NCBI GenBank assembly: GCA_948470475.1
Contig: OX419344.1
Span: 19,259,725-19,323,724, forward strand
From: Galaxea fascicularis
Lineage: Eukaryota; Cnidaria; Anthozoa; Scleractinia; Euphylliidae
Direction: 5' to 3'
Length of the DNA: 64,000 nucleotides
Of the stretch, positions 20,368 through 31,927 are shown piece after piece. The first letter of the stretch is position 1; every line of letters begins with the position of its first letter. The position numbers and the translations under genes were made by a program. The notes under the pieces were generated by a model, which saw only the letters and a list, made by a program, of their open reading frames with translations, made no database searches and was not told the DNA's origin.

Positions 20368-23300
20368 GTAATTAGATGGTCCACTGGTGAGACAGAGGTG
20401 TAGGTGTCGGTGGTGTCTTCCGGTAAAGGGAAAGTAAGGGAATATGTGTAGAAATCCTAGCCCAGCGATCATGAAATCATATCAAGACCATGACAAACGA
20501 ATGCCACACGTACAACCATCTGCCGACATCTGTCATCGCATCGCATCTGTCATCACAATTTCCAACATACCTAGACTAACGTAAAGTTCTGGGTGCCACT
20601 CAGCAGGAGTGACAAAACTTAGGGAACTGTGACGGGGACGGCTAAAACATGGTCATTGCCGGTTAAAAAGGGAAGTTAAGGCCCATGCACCAACATCTGC
20701 CAACAACACCCAACGCGTGTTCAAACGCAACCAACAAGCTGCCCGCAGTAACGTTGGATGTCGGTGGTCAGCAATGCTGGGGACGTTTGTGCAGGCTTTA
20801 AGTCTCATCGTTTCAAATGAAAGCCTTTTATTAGTGCTTGCCACTGGTGTTGTTGATTTTCAGTATTTATAAAATAACATGGTGTCCGTACTGTACAGTT
20901 CTAATTTTTGGACGTGCAAAGGCTATGTCAAATGTATCAGTATTGTTATTTCCTAGGTTGTAGGCGGGCATGAAAACGACAGTAAGACCTTCTTCAGTAA
21001 AAAGAAGCTTCCCAAAGAGGCCATAGAGTTGGATGAAAGCCAAAGGAACGATGCAACGTGGGTCAACGCTGTTGTAGAAGTGGGCCTTAACAATCCTCTC
21101 TTGCAGAGCGGCCATCTGGAAGTCATTGACGCACCTGGCATGAGTGAGAATGAGACTCTAGACGAGATGGTACACGAATGCATCCATGGTGTTCTTCAGG
21201 TCATCGTTTATGTGATAGATGGCAATTCGTCCTTGAGATTGCAGGTCAGTTGACAGTTGTAGTTCAGTCATAGACTGATGGCGGAGCTCCTCCTACAGGC
21301 TTTACAGTGCAGGCCGATCCGGCTAATGGTCGTAAATTTAGCACGCTGACCTTTGCTCGGGTGTATGGGATAACACAGATTATCTGTTTGTTGAGTCCAG
21401 TTCAAATCATCTTGCATCTAACATGCGCGTTTGAAGCCGTCATAATTTCTATTCCTTCCAATAAAGTGGTACCTTTATCTATCAGTTGACCTGTTCTCAT
21501 GGGTCCAGAATATTGGGGCAGGATCTGCAGCCCTACCTTTTTTGTAATATAATAATAATCACTTTACTAAAGTCTCAAATCTTATAGCCGAGCACAAATT
21601 TTCTACTGATTGGGGGACTAAATAAAATCATCTTATATCAAATCAAATGCTGGTTTTTGGTGAGAGGAGAAAACCGGATAACCCGGAGAAAAACCTCTCA
21701 GAGCAGAGTAGAGAACCAACAAACGCAACCCACTTATGACGCCAAGTCCGGGAATCGAACCCGGGACACATCGGTGGGAAGCAAGCGTTCTCACCACTGC
21801 GCCAACCCTGCTCCCCACAAATCGAAATCAAATTATGGAGGACCCTAGAAAGTCACTCACTCTATTTGTGAACACCGTGAACTCCCATTCATCTTTTTGT
21901 TGGGCGTCCAAAATAGGTGAGGCTGTGAAAGTGTGTCACCTCAAAGCGAAAGGTGATCATCCAGTGCTTCAACATTAAGATGTATTCAGTTTCTACTGCA
22001 CGTGATTATTCATTTGTGCCACAGGGCGTGCTTTATAAATGAGGGTAGCATAAAAAGTATAGCTCTATGACATAGATTTCTTGTGTTCAAGGAAAGAGGA
22101 TTTCTCCTCAACCTAAAGGAAAAGGTTGGAAACTTGCCCATTTTCTACGTGTGCAATAAGATTGACAAAGACCAAATGGCTAAAGAGTTTGATCGAGACT
22201 CTGAATCGGAAGAAGACGAAGAAACCAAACCAAGGAGCTCAGAAGAAAAGGTCAAGCTTGCTTATCAAGCTCTTGCAAAATGTCGTATGGTCCCAGGAGA
22301 CATGCGCTCGGAGGACTGCCCGTTTTTTCACAGTTTGTCAACCAAAGAAGTTAGAAGCGCACGTTTGAAGAAAGAGACAAATCCGTTCACGGAGCAGTTT
22401 GAAGTTTTGAAATCTAAGTTGTTGAAATTCGCTGCCGTTGGAATAAACACTCATTTAAAATCTGGAACTCAGCTCCTCTGTCGGGTTCAGGACAGAGTTT
22501 TTGATTTGTTCCTAGCACACGATTTGAGGAAAGAAGGTCAAACTCCTGTACAAGAGGATTTATTTGTACACTTGGAGCAGATGGAGCTCAAGTACGTCCA
22601 GAAGATGAGATCTTATGTAACTGATAACAGATCAAAAATTGCCAGCGGGATCAGCAACGCCATCAGTGCGGAGAGGAAGAAAATCGAACTTGATGCGGCT
22701 GAAATGCAGTTCGAGTCAATTAAAATAGGAAATGTTGTCGGGCGAAATGAAATTGTTGAACAGTGTCGAAGGCAGATCAAAGACATAGTGTTGTTCAAGG
22801 TTATGGCCGTCTCGTTGGCCAAAGTTAAAAACACAGTAAATTTCATCTCAGCCAATGTACGCTCTTCTTTGGAGGAAGCGTTCACTGAGGTTGCAAAACA
22901 AGACGATCGTGTTGCCAATATCGTGAAGAGCCAGCTCAAATACAGCTTTCTTCAGCATTTTGAGCAAAGGAATGAGTGCCGCCATTTTGATTACGCTCTG
23001 ATGAAGTTTGGTGTCAGGATGATGGATGGAGCCAAGAAGGTGGTCAGTGATGTGTGGTTGGCCGTAAGCGGAAAGAGAACAGTGCTGAACGATGAATGGA
23101 AACAAGGTGTCGCCAGGGATGTCTTGGACGGGATCGACTGCTATGCCATCGCTGACAGAATATGTGCAAACATTACAGGCGATCTCGATGATGGCCATCA
23201 CCTTTTCCTCGCAAATCTGTGTTACATGAAGTTATTATGCGCGGCAGCAACGGAGCAGTCTGAAGCGCAGCAGAGATTTTCTACAGAAAACGCGCCGTCC

Positions 23301-25421
23301 TTTGCAGCTCTAATGAGTAAAACGACAGGGCTTTATGAAACAGTGGGACTTGAGGTTCCCTCAAGAGCTGTCCTAGGACTCCCCCTTGGCAGACAGGGAC
23401 ACAGAGGTCACGTGCTTGAGGTCCAAACCGATAAGACCCTGGTGGCCAAACATCTCACATGCGGAGACACACTGGAAAAGGAGCATTGGTTGGGGATCAC
23501 ACGGGCTTTGCGAAGGTCAGGTTTACTGTGAAACAGAATTTTCGCCCAAACTTGATTGAAAATTAATCTCTATGGTTGAATTAGTGTTTAAGCAAATTTG
23601 GATACTCTTATTACACGTTTTTGACAATTACACCAAGTATGTCTTGCCCAGCTCTATCTTGGACGATCTCAGATTAGTATTAGTAGATGAAGAGCATTCG
23701 ATATACTCTTGCAACAAGGAAAATCAAAGTGCGTCTCTTAAAATTGCTCACTCCCTGCTGTTATGAACCAAATCATCTTTTGAAATTTACAGACGAATGC
23801 TTATCGGCAGTACCACTGTTTTAGGCTGTTTTGACAAGGGGTTGAAGTGAAAAGTCATGAGTGACGTGCCCTGTTTTTCTTGCGCAACAAGATTGTGGAG
23901 CTAAATACTGTGCACAGAGTTTAGTCTTGGATAATCTGTGATCAGTTACAAATTTAGCCGATCGGTGTCGTCTTTTTGTCGCTTGGTTTGCGTTTCCCAC
24001 GGGGAAGATTAACCATCGCAGGTATATTCTTGTTAGTGTGTCATACTTTTCTTAGAGTATCGGCTGAGACAATTTTTATGAAAATCAAGAAATGTTATCT
24101 TTTTTTGTTTGCTATCTCTTGACGTTTAGGTTTGGTGCAGTATTGCAAGTATTGATTCTGCATGTAGGTCTCTGTTGGTACATGTACACGGTTACGATGG
24201 TACAAGTAACATTTGCATTCTTCGTAATCTGTAGGATTCCGGATGACCTGAGAACCGTCTTGAAGCCTGTCTCGTTGGTTTTGGATAAAAGCAACAGGAT
24301 CACTGTGTTGTTTCCAAGGATGAACATTGACGTGTATGATCGTTTAACAAAATGTTCCGACGTTCCAATTCAAATGCTTGATGGTCTGAGAGTAGTGCAA
24401 CAAATGTGTGACGCTCTCGAGAACTGCTGGGAGAGAGGACTTTATCATGTGGACCTGAGGATTACAAACGTCCTGGTACGCGATTGGTTTATCAGTTGAA
24501 TGAATGAATGAATGAATGAATGAACAATTAATCAACCAGTAAATGGTTGTAATCAATTAGTTATTGTCATTGCATTACTTCATTGGTTGATTGCTTGCTT
24601 GCTTGACAGACAGACTGATGGATCGCTAATGACTCTATGGCCAATTTTATTCAGTTCTATTTGGACATACGGGGTTTTCAAAAGTCGAACAGTGAGTTAA
24701 ATTACCACTAACGAACAGTTGCGACCTCAAACGCGGCAACACTTGAGAGCAGCAAGTTGTACGGAAATGCTTGTCTTATTCCTTAACCTTTGTAACGGGT
24801 GAATCATGTTTAGAAAACTCGGCCTGGTTTAAATACTTAAAGGCTAAGAATACAATCGTCACACACCACTTCCCGTCGGTTCAGGCAAAACGTACTTTGC
24901 TCTTTGAGCTGTGAATAGTGGCTGAAAGTTTACAAAACTCTGTTTATCTTCGACAGCTGGATCATAATAATAAAGCCAAGTTAAACGTCTCTAAGCCCAG
25001 AAATGATACCATTCCGTACCCTGACGAACAAGCGCCCTTTCACGTGCCTGACCACAACCCTGGAGAACGCAAGATGGATTTGGCGACGGCGAACATCCTT
25101 AAAATCCACTCCACTTACAGTCTTGCCGTCTTGCTGTGGCTGGTAATAGAACAAAAGTACATCAGGCCAAAATACGCTGCGACAAAGAACGTGAATGATG
25201 TGTATGATTCCATCTTCCAAAGAAAGGACTCCGAGTTCATCAAGCTGCGAATAGACTCAGCAGGTGTACACTCAGGAGGAAGACATCTGGCGCTAAATAC
25301 TGTGGTGTCCACATTTAACGCTCAGAAGGCTGAATGGCAGCTTTTGAACTGGCTGGACGACTTCAAATTGCAGGTTACTGAGGCGTTATCTTCTTATGAA
25401 ACTATGGAAATTAAGATTTAA
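20030..25421 (+). CDS. DSTYK-like: Gene B: DSTYK-like GTPase with pseudokinase domain
   Basis: Exons are 20030-20367, 20957-21244, 22092-23515, 24235-24475 and 24957-25421, with phases 0, 0, 2, 0 that join in one frame, giving about 918 residues. The first listed exon opens at the acceptor TTATTGCAG in phase 1, so the start codon lies in an unseen upstream exon. The G domain is complete: GQTNSGKSS, DAPG, CNKID and a G5-like STK. The kinase domain is degenerate: a glycine-rich loop relic GLPLGRQGHRG, Lys in VAKHL, helix-C Glu replaced by Thr, HRD changed to HVD, DFG lost (AKLNVSKP) and no APE. It is predicted to be a nucleotide-driven GTPase with a scaffold-type pseudokinase. It is convergent with gene C. 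Confidence 0.85.
20957..21244 (+). CDS. DSTYK-like: Gene B exon (G3 part of GTPase domain)
   Basis: The exon lies between ATTTCCTAG and TTGCAG|GTCAGT, 96 codons in phase 0. It carries VNAVVEVGLNNPLL, VIDAPGMSENETLDEMV and VIVYVIDGNSSL, the same order as in genes A and C. Confidence 0.85.
21570..21817 (-). repeat. tRNA-derived SINE in gene B intron
   Basis: Read from 21817 on the minus strand, the head has GGTTGGCGCAGTGGTGAGA (A box) and GGTTCGATTCCC (B box). The body has GTTGGTTCTCTACTCTGCTC and CTCCGGGTTATCCGG, and the tail runs AT-rich to about 21570. It is not a functional tRNA, because cloverleaf pairing is poor and a long body follows the head. Confidence 0.75.
22092..23515 (+). CDS. 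DSTYK-like: Gene B exon (G4/G5, helical region, kinase N-lobe)
   Basis: The exon starts after GTGTTCAAG with ERGFLLNLKEKVGNLPIFYV and the G4 motif CNKID. An acidic linker ESEEDEE follows, then FFHSLSTKEVR (G5 region) and a long helical domain. It ends in the kinase N-lobe with TLVAKHL and the donor CGAAG|GTCAG in phase 2. A second possible donor 5 bases downstream would not keep the phase shared with the paralogs. Confidence 0.85.
24235..24475 (+). CDS. DSTYK-like: Gene B exon (pseudokinase hinge and catalytic loop)
   Basis: The acceptor is CGTAATCTGTAG, phase 2, joining AG|G. The catalytic loop reads LYHVDLRITNVL: the His, Asp and Asn remain, the HRD Arg is Val and the Lys of DxKxxN is Arg. 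The donor is GTCCTG|GTACG. Confidence 0.85.
24498..24525 (+). repeat. GAAT microsatellite
   Basis: A run of GAAT units follows about 20 bp after the splice donor of the preceding gene B exon. It is a plain tetranucleotide microsatellite inside the intron. Confidence 0.8.
24957..25421 (+). CDS. DSTYK-like: Gene B last exon (degenerate activation segment and C-lobe)
   Basis: The exon starts after TTATCTTCGACAG with LDHNNKAKLNVSKP, where gene A has AKLTDLGLCKP, so the DFG-equivalent residues are missing. APFHVPDHN replaces the APE block. YSLAVLLWLVIEQK is the relic of the VDVYAFG helix. The C-terminal part is longer than in gene A and not recognisable as kinase. Confidence 0.85.
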   Translation: MDHNNKAKLNVSKPRNDTIPYPDEQAPFHVPDHNPGERKMDLATANILKIHSTYSLAVLLWLVIEQKYIRPKYAATKNVNDVYDSIFQRKDSEFIKLRIDSAGVHSGGRHLALNTVVSTFNAQKAEWQLLNWLDDFKLQVTEALSSYETMEIKI

Positions 25422-25644
25422 CCTGACTGTCCATGGCCCTTGCGAGTCACAACGGTGAACGCATACGCGCACTTGTTTCGTGGTTAAAGACAGACTTTGG
25501 CAGTTGGTATATCATTGTGGCAAAATCAGAACGATTTGTTTCAAAAACTAGTAGTGAAAATTTAAGGACGCGTTCTTTCCGGACTACAGTGCTCTGGTCG
25601 TCGCCGTCGTCGGCATCATCGTCATTAACATTGTTATTATTACG

Positions 25645-25650
25645 AATAAA
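25645..25650 (+). terminator. Candidate polyadenylation signal of gene B
   Basis: AATAAA lies 224 bp after the gene B stop codon and is the first canonical signal there. Confidence 0.5.
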
Positions 25651-26412
25651 GAAGTATCCGGAGTTTGATAGTCATGACCGGGAGAGTTGGTCAGCACTGA
25701 GAACAGCACTCAGAACAATCTGGACCGAGAGCCTGAACGAGACGTTTGGTGTACATCACGAGCTCTGCACGCTGCGCACCATTTTCCCGCCAAAATTTCC
25801 CAGAGCAACGCATATTTGTCGTTTTCCGCGTACACCCAATTTTCTATATCCTGTTCATATTCTGCTAAAGAGAATACAGTCCGAGTATTTCTTTTTTGGA
25901 ATAGTTACAAACGAACGCTCCCTGTATTATATTCCTTTGTATTATTTTGTCAACTGGTCAGCGGTGTATGCCCCTGAGGTTCACATCATATGTTGGTAGA
26001 ATTTATCACTGGCTGCAGATCTGATCTGCATGTGAATAGTATTTGAGGTGAGTAACTTGCGTTGAAATTGATCCAGACTCATAGAATGACCTTGTAGGAA
26101 TAAAGGTATTAGGTTTTAGAATTTTGATGGGGCTAAGTGTTAGTAAACGGACGCCAAGGAATTTTTGTTTTAAGTCCCTAGCTTCTCTTTAGCAACACCT
26201 TTGCTGTGAGGAAGATTTAGTTTTTGGTATAAATCACAAACTTAGTCGGAAAAAAAAGCTGAAACAAGCTCAAGCAAACAAACAGATAAAAAATGTGAGA
26301 ATTTCCGATCACGTGTAGCTGCAAGTAATTGTAAGATAGGTCGTTTACAGATTTGCGAGCTTAGTCTACCATCTCTCATTTATTTTTTTATCACCAACAC
26401 ATTTTTTAAGTA

Positions 26413-26942
26413 TACCGTATTTTCTCAATTTAACGCCTCCGGCGTTTATTTCAAACTTGGCTTGATAAACCCGGCGTTTGTTTGAAGTCGGTGTTTAATC
26501 GGGGTCCGGCGTTTATTTACAAGGTGCAATTTTCTTTACTTTTTTAGTTGATTTCAATTGTCTGTTCCTTGAGACCCAGAGAAGGTTTCTTAGGGCAGAA
26601 CGATTATTCTCTTTTTTTCGGCCCTGCAAAGTGCAGTCCCCGAGTCACCGAAAATGGTTATTACCAAGGCAAACAGAACATATTAAGTAATGCAAGAACA
26701 AACAAGTACATAGCAGGTACATAGCAAGCAGATGGATTCAGCTAAAAAATGTTTTGAGTTCACTAAAGGCAACTTCGCTAACGTCCGTCTTTGACTGCAA
26801 GTACAGCGCCTTTTCTGGATCAAACGCTGGGGCCTGGATCAAACGCCCCCGGCGTTTGTTTTAAAAATACCAGTTTTCACCCGGCGTTTATACGAGGCCA
26901 GCATTTAATCGGGGCCCGGCGTTAAATCGAGAAAACACGGTA
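26413..26942. mobile_element. MITE with 25-bp terminal inverted repeats, 530 bp
   Basis: The left end TACCGTATTTTCTCAATTTA(ACGCC) and the right end GGCGTTAAATCGAGAAAACACGGTA pair with two mismatches. Subterminal CCGGCGTTT units recur several times at both ends (about 26430-26520 and 26845-26930). No coding capacity. Confidence 0.75.
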
Positions 26943-27178
26943 AGCGCTTTATGTCTCAGGCGCTAAAATCCTTCCGATAATTGAGATTTTGTCGGCAATT
27001 TTTCGGAGAGTTTGTTCCAAACTTTCCTGTGTTACTGAAGCTATTTTTTCTTGTTTTTACTCTGTTTTGGTGCACGCGTCCATAACGTTTTTCGCGTGAC
27101 TTCCTTAACGTTAGTTTGTTTTAATTAACACCAAAGAACTGACAATCACCGTCTCAAGATAGTGTTTTGCGCTTTTGA

Positions 27179-27420
27179 AAAATATAGGAGGCGGAGATTC
27201 AGAGCCACTTTTGAATAGTCAATGTCGCTCTGAATCCCTTCTCTTGAATATTTTAAACTTTGAAAACTGATGGATCTCAGAACGCTTTCTACTATTCAAC
27301 AATAGAGATTTGAGGTTCATTAAGCTGTTTTTGTGCTTTTTATTACTGAAAGGTAAATTAAGGGTGTCTTAAATAGGGTTTACTGTTGCTATGGTGACCT
27401 GGGAGGAAAATTGTACAGCT
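27179..27420 (+). repeat. Dispersed repeat family R3, copy 1
   Basis: It shares GATTCAGAGCCACTTT, TCTCAG, TATT-AACAATA and TTTACTGTTGCTATGG in the same order with 30827-31060. Both copies lie between genes B and C, about 3.6 kb apart. Confidence 0.5.
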
Positions 27421-29384
27421 TGTTCACCAATGACTGGTAATTTGTTTGATACCATTTGGTATTGACCGAAAACAGATTGGAAGCATCGAGTCATGAAAGA
27501 AAACGTTCTGGAAAGAGCTAGAAATCGGTGGTGATACTGATAAAATTCTTTGGTGTAACTTTAGCTATGTTTAACGGGGCTCGATATATTACTAAGGACT
27601 TTGATAGAGAAAGGCGCGGATCCAGGATTTTTTAATGGGGGGTGGCCGATACAGTCGGCCACCAAACTATACTATATTTTTTGGGACCCATGCATGTATT
27701 TCCTATTTTTCACGTATTAGATTTTTATGGTGGGCTTCTCCGAAGTGGGGTGGCTATACTCTGCCATCCTAATCACTGAGATGACCGTGATTGATGTTTC
27801 AAAAACCTGATCAAATGTCATCATCAGATCGACTGTTGATACCTTCTCCCATAGGTTACTAAAACTTGGTGCAATATTACCATCGTTCCTCTACAAGTTG
27901 AGGCAGAGCGAGTTGTTGGTTTACCTAAAGGGGGGGGGGGGGGGAGGGGGTGAGGTGTTTCGCATTTTATTTCAGCAATTTGTCAGTCAGATAATTAAGC
28001 AATAAACGGTTCTTCGTGATCTTTTACCCGCACCACTGTCTACGCTGTGGAATCTCAACCGAGCGATGGATTAAAATTCTTTTACATTTTCCTGTAGACC
28101 ATGTGACAAAAATTCATCAGGGGCACCCCAAGGGGCCAAATCAACCAAGCTGTATAAGCTGTAAAAGGGCCTATAAGTACTTATGGCGTTTGAAGCCTGT
28201 TGAAGGTGATGTTTCCATTGGCTACTGTAGACGAATTTGATCTGTTCGGATTCCTTAGCTGAAATTTTAATTGTCTTGAAATTGTAGGGAGCAAAATCTT
28301 CCTTTGAGAAATTGGCAGCAAAAGTCAACCGTCCAAGAACTTTCCCGGGAACTATTTGCTTTCCGAAAATGCAAGCTGACGTTTTCGACTGCCAAAAACA
28401 GCAAATATGACCCTACCGAAAACATCAGGGGCTATTATTTCCACATTGTGAATCTTTTAGGCCAGGTTTCAGTTACGAAAATCCGAGAGCACTCTTTGAT
28501 CGACACCGAAAACCTAAAGCGAACTAACTACCTTCCATCTAACAGATATCTACCGAAACTTGAAGTTGGGTGCTCCTAACACTCTAAAATAGAACACTTC
28601 ACGAACTGGCTGAATTTAAGAGTCATTTCTTGCAATGTCACAAAGACAAAGGAAGAGGGGGACATTGGGGGGCTCTGAATATCGCATCACCTCAAGAAAA
28701 GTTTACGAAACACCGATGCCATGATAGTTCCATGTTTTACATAGTCTAAATAGCTTTTTGAAAAAAAGAAAAACATCCGTACGTGATATAAGTAAGACAA
28801 TCAATATGGTAATAAAGGATAAAGCTAAATTTTGTCCTGACAAGGGTCAAACAAAAACCGCACTAAAGTTCGTTTCACCGATCACCGTAGGTTCAAAAAC
28901 AAACATCCAACACCGTAGAGTTTGAGATCACCTCAACACCGCAAAGTGAGATTTTATTCACCGAAATACCGCACACAAAAAATTAGCAACACGACAAACC
29001 CTGATGCCCCCCTCATATAGTACCGCCAAATGAACGAATTTACATAAGGTTGTCATGGAAACGAACAAATGTTGGCCTTATCCATGCAACCGTCTGTAAG
29101 CAATTGATACCAGTAGTGAGTGGTGAATATGAAATGAATCATATACGAGTAGTGTTTTGGGTTTTACTTCCGTTTAGAAGTCATCGATGTAATTGCGACA
29201 TCTTTTTTTAGAAGCAATCTTCTTTTAATACGTCTTCTTAATCTACCGTACACATTTTCTGTAGCATATCCCCTTATTTTGTACCATTAAAAATTATGTC
29301 AAAGAAAAGACATTTTATATAACCGTTACTACATGATTAAAACACAAGAGATTTGTGGAATATGTTTGGGTGATGTATACTAGT

Positions 29385-29690
29385 TATGCAATGCTTAGGA
29401 GTGGTATACTATGGAATATCCCACGAATCACTTGTATTTTCTTCGTACACACATGAGCCTCTAGGCGAGTGTGTATACAAGGAAAAAACAAGTGACAAGT
29501 GAGATACTCCGTGGTTTATCACGAGAAAGCCTTGCATAACTATTTTACACCATGTCATAAAAAAAATACACCGCTCTACACAATCAATGCGGTTCACGAT
29601 GGGAAGGATCGGTGGAATACCGACGAAAATGCAACGGCTGTCCTGCATTCTGATTGGCGGTATTTTCTATGGCATGGTATAAATATTGGC
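29385..29690 (+). repeat. Dispersed repeat family R1, fullest copy
   Basis: About 300 bp starting TATGCAATGCTTAGGAGTGG and ending TTCTATGGCATGGTATAAAT. Partial copies lie at 5366-5520, 6264-6390 and 48806-49050. Non-coding. Confidence 0.5.
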
Positions 29691-29737
29691 ACAAGTGGTT
29701 TAAGTCTCAGGCTTTCTTAATTATCAAGGGTGAGAGT

Positions 29738-29862
29738 CAGTGGCGGATCGAGTCCTAGATACGTACAGTGCGGGGGGAGAGAGGCTCTCAAAGCCTCGTG
29801 TTGGCCCAAAATAAGAAGGGGGCGAACCTCATGACACCTCCCCTGGATCCGTCACTGAGTAA
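29738..29862. mobile_element. Short MITE, GGATC-ended
   Basis: The left end CAGTGGCGGATCGAGTCC and the right end CCTGGATCCGTCACTG are imperfect reverse complements about 125 bp apart. A related left end (GGCGCGGATCCAGGATTTTTT) is at about 27613. Confidence 0.5.
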
Positions 29863-30826
29863 ATTTAAGGCTCCAGCCGGTTTAACGTAAAGTCTAGTTA
29901 CTTATAGTCTTAAGTATTGTGAGTAAGTTACGTTAAGTAAGTTAAGTATTGTGTGAATTAGAACAACTCCACTGTAAATAACCCAAATGTTTTGGAACTG
30001 TAAGCTACATCTACTATTAATCCCATCCAAAGCCCTACAAATAGTTATTTTCACGATACCAATCTAAAAAATATTAAACGATACCGCCTAATTCTGTGTG
30101 GAGACTTCGGCTCTTGGGTCTCCCCTATAAATTGATTATCTCTACATAAAACCTCATATTTTTCCCTACTAGCAAGCGACAATGACGCTCATTAAAACGC
30201 GAATCATCAAATGAATACTGCAACCGCAGAGTTATCAATGGCTGAATGGCCACGGGATATAAGCCATTGTTATACTCCTAGACAAAACGAGCACTGTGAT
30301 TGGTTGATTCTTGGTCACATACCCCTAATCAAATTTAAATGTATCCTGACCCAGTACATTTCCGCAGTTATTGCCCGCGCCGGATACAACAACTCGTGAT
30401 CTAAAACGTGGCGAGATCTTCACGTACTCACGTCAGCTTGATTGACGGAGGCGGACTTACAAACACTGCCAGTTTTCAGTTCAAAATGAAGAAAACAAAC
30501 GTCATGGAAGCTAAAAGGAAACGTTTTCTGGTCATTTCAGCAAACTCAAATCAGCAAATCTAGCACTAATTTTCTTGGTAACTCAATAAGCTGATTATAG
30601 CCAACTTGTCGTTGTAATACATCACCTGATTTCCAAACCGCTTTCGTAGAGTAACCGTTACAGTTATCATCTTGACTATTCGCGCCATAAATCGTTTCAT
30701 TTCGACATGCTATTGACTAGTTCCTAGATTTTTTCAGTGACCTGTTAATCACTGGCATTAAAGGTCGAAACATCACGAAGTATTCCCGAAGCAACTATCG
30801 TTCGACAACTTTTTGTCCAGTTAAAA

Positions 30827-31060
30827 AAATACGAGGGGCAGGGATTCAGAGCCACTTTAAAGTTTGAAAATTTAAGATGGCTCGGAAAACTTTCTCATGA
30901 ACTTGTTAAACTGAAAACTGTTGGTTCTCAGCACATTTGTCACTATTTAACAATAAAAATATGGGGGTTGATTACCGATTTTTATCACTAAAGGCTAAAA
31001 TTAGGATGTCCCAATTAGGATATACTGTTGCTATGGGAATCTATTTTTTGGGGGAAAATG
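30827..31060 (+). repeat. Dispersed repeat family R3, copy 2
   Basis: A diverged direct copy of 27179-27420, sharing GGGATTCAGAGCCACTTT and TATACTGTTGCTATGG. Confidence 0.5.
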
Positions 31061-31531
31061 CCATAGCTAGTTTCCCCGAAGTAACTATTGTTAGGCGATA
31101 GCAAATGTACTTTGTTCTTGCACCTACCACGATAATCATTAAGCAGCTTTTTCATAGCACCGGCAACTAATATTGACTGCATAGCCTATGTAAACTCCGG
31201 CAGTTGCTGGACAATGTGACGCTATTCGCATTGCAGCCTTTGAGGAACTGTAAATGCTATCCAACACATATGAAATTCGTAAGGCGGATAATAGGATTTA
31301 TATAATTGTGCAAAGATCACCCGCTGTATTACAAACTGTCACGCCTGAACAGATTATTATACCACCCTGCTCATTTTACAAGCCAGAGAATATACTCGAG
31401 TTTAAATTTTTAGTGTTCACAACTTTGCTTGAAAGGAGAGATTTTTTGTTGCAGGTTTATCGATCAACCGGCCTCTTCAAGCAAGCAAACACGAAACCTC
31501 GGATACCTACGTGCGCTTTTTAACAGGCTTT

Positions 31532-31927
31532 TTAACCCCTACAGCACTCTTGTATCTTTTTAACTTCAGAAACAATAAACCCCATCGAAATGACTTCTCT
31601 TTCTATCCAGCACTTCGACATCAAATCCCAGCATGCGTCATTCATCGTTGATAACCTCTCTGGAAAGATCCTTCTCTCGACCGCTTGCTGCATTGCTTTG
31701 GTGTCCAGGTTCTTGTACACTTGAGGTCGTGCCCTCCCAGATCCCTCACACAGCACCCACAGGAGCATTCCAAATGCGTAGACGTCGTAAGAGGGGTAAC
31801 TAAGGTTACCCCTGCCATGGTAACGGTACATCTCCGGTGAGATATGAAATGGCGCGCCAAGTGGTGTCATGTCGTAGGGAAACTCAGCTTTGGCAAGGTT
31901 TATTTTAGCTGTTCCGTCATACATTAA
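31532..31927 (-). CDS. DSTYK-like: Gene C exon 4 (activation segment and C-lobe)
   Basis: The acceptor is GTTGGTCACAG. It encodes LMYDGTAKINLAKAEF in place of the AKITDLG block, then LGAPFHISPEMY, DVYAFGMLLWVLCEG and the C-lobe, with a stop at 31532-31534. The final conserved Arg of the C-lobe is not evident. Confidence 0.88.
   Translation of the reverse strand, partial: LMYDGTAKINLAKAEFPYDMTPLGAPFHISPEMYRYHGRGNLSYPSYDVYAFGMLLWVLCEGSGRARPQVYKNLDTKAMQQAVERRIFPERLSTMNDACWDLMSKCWIEREVISMGFIVSEVKKIQECCRG

Noticed and set aside
21737..21817. Possible tRNA gene on the minus strand
   Set aside because: A and B boxes are present, but the cloverleaf does not pair and a SINE body follows.
25433..25999. 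188-codon frame after gene B
   Set aside because: No domain is recognised, it overlaps the probable 3' UTR and poly(A) site of gene B, and codon use looks random.
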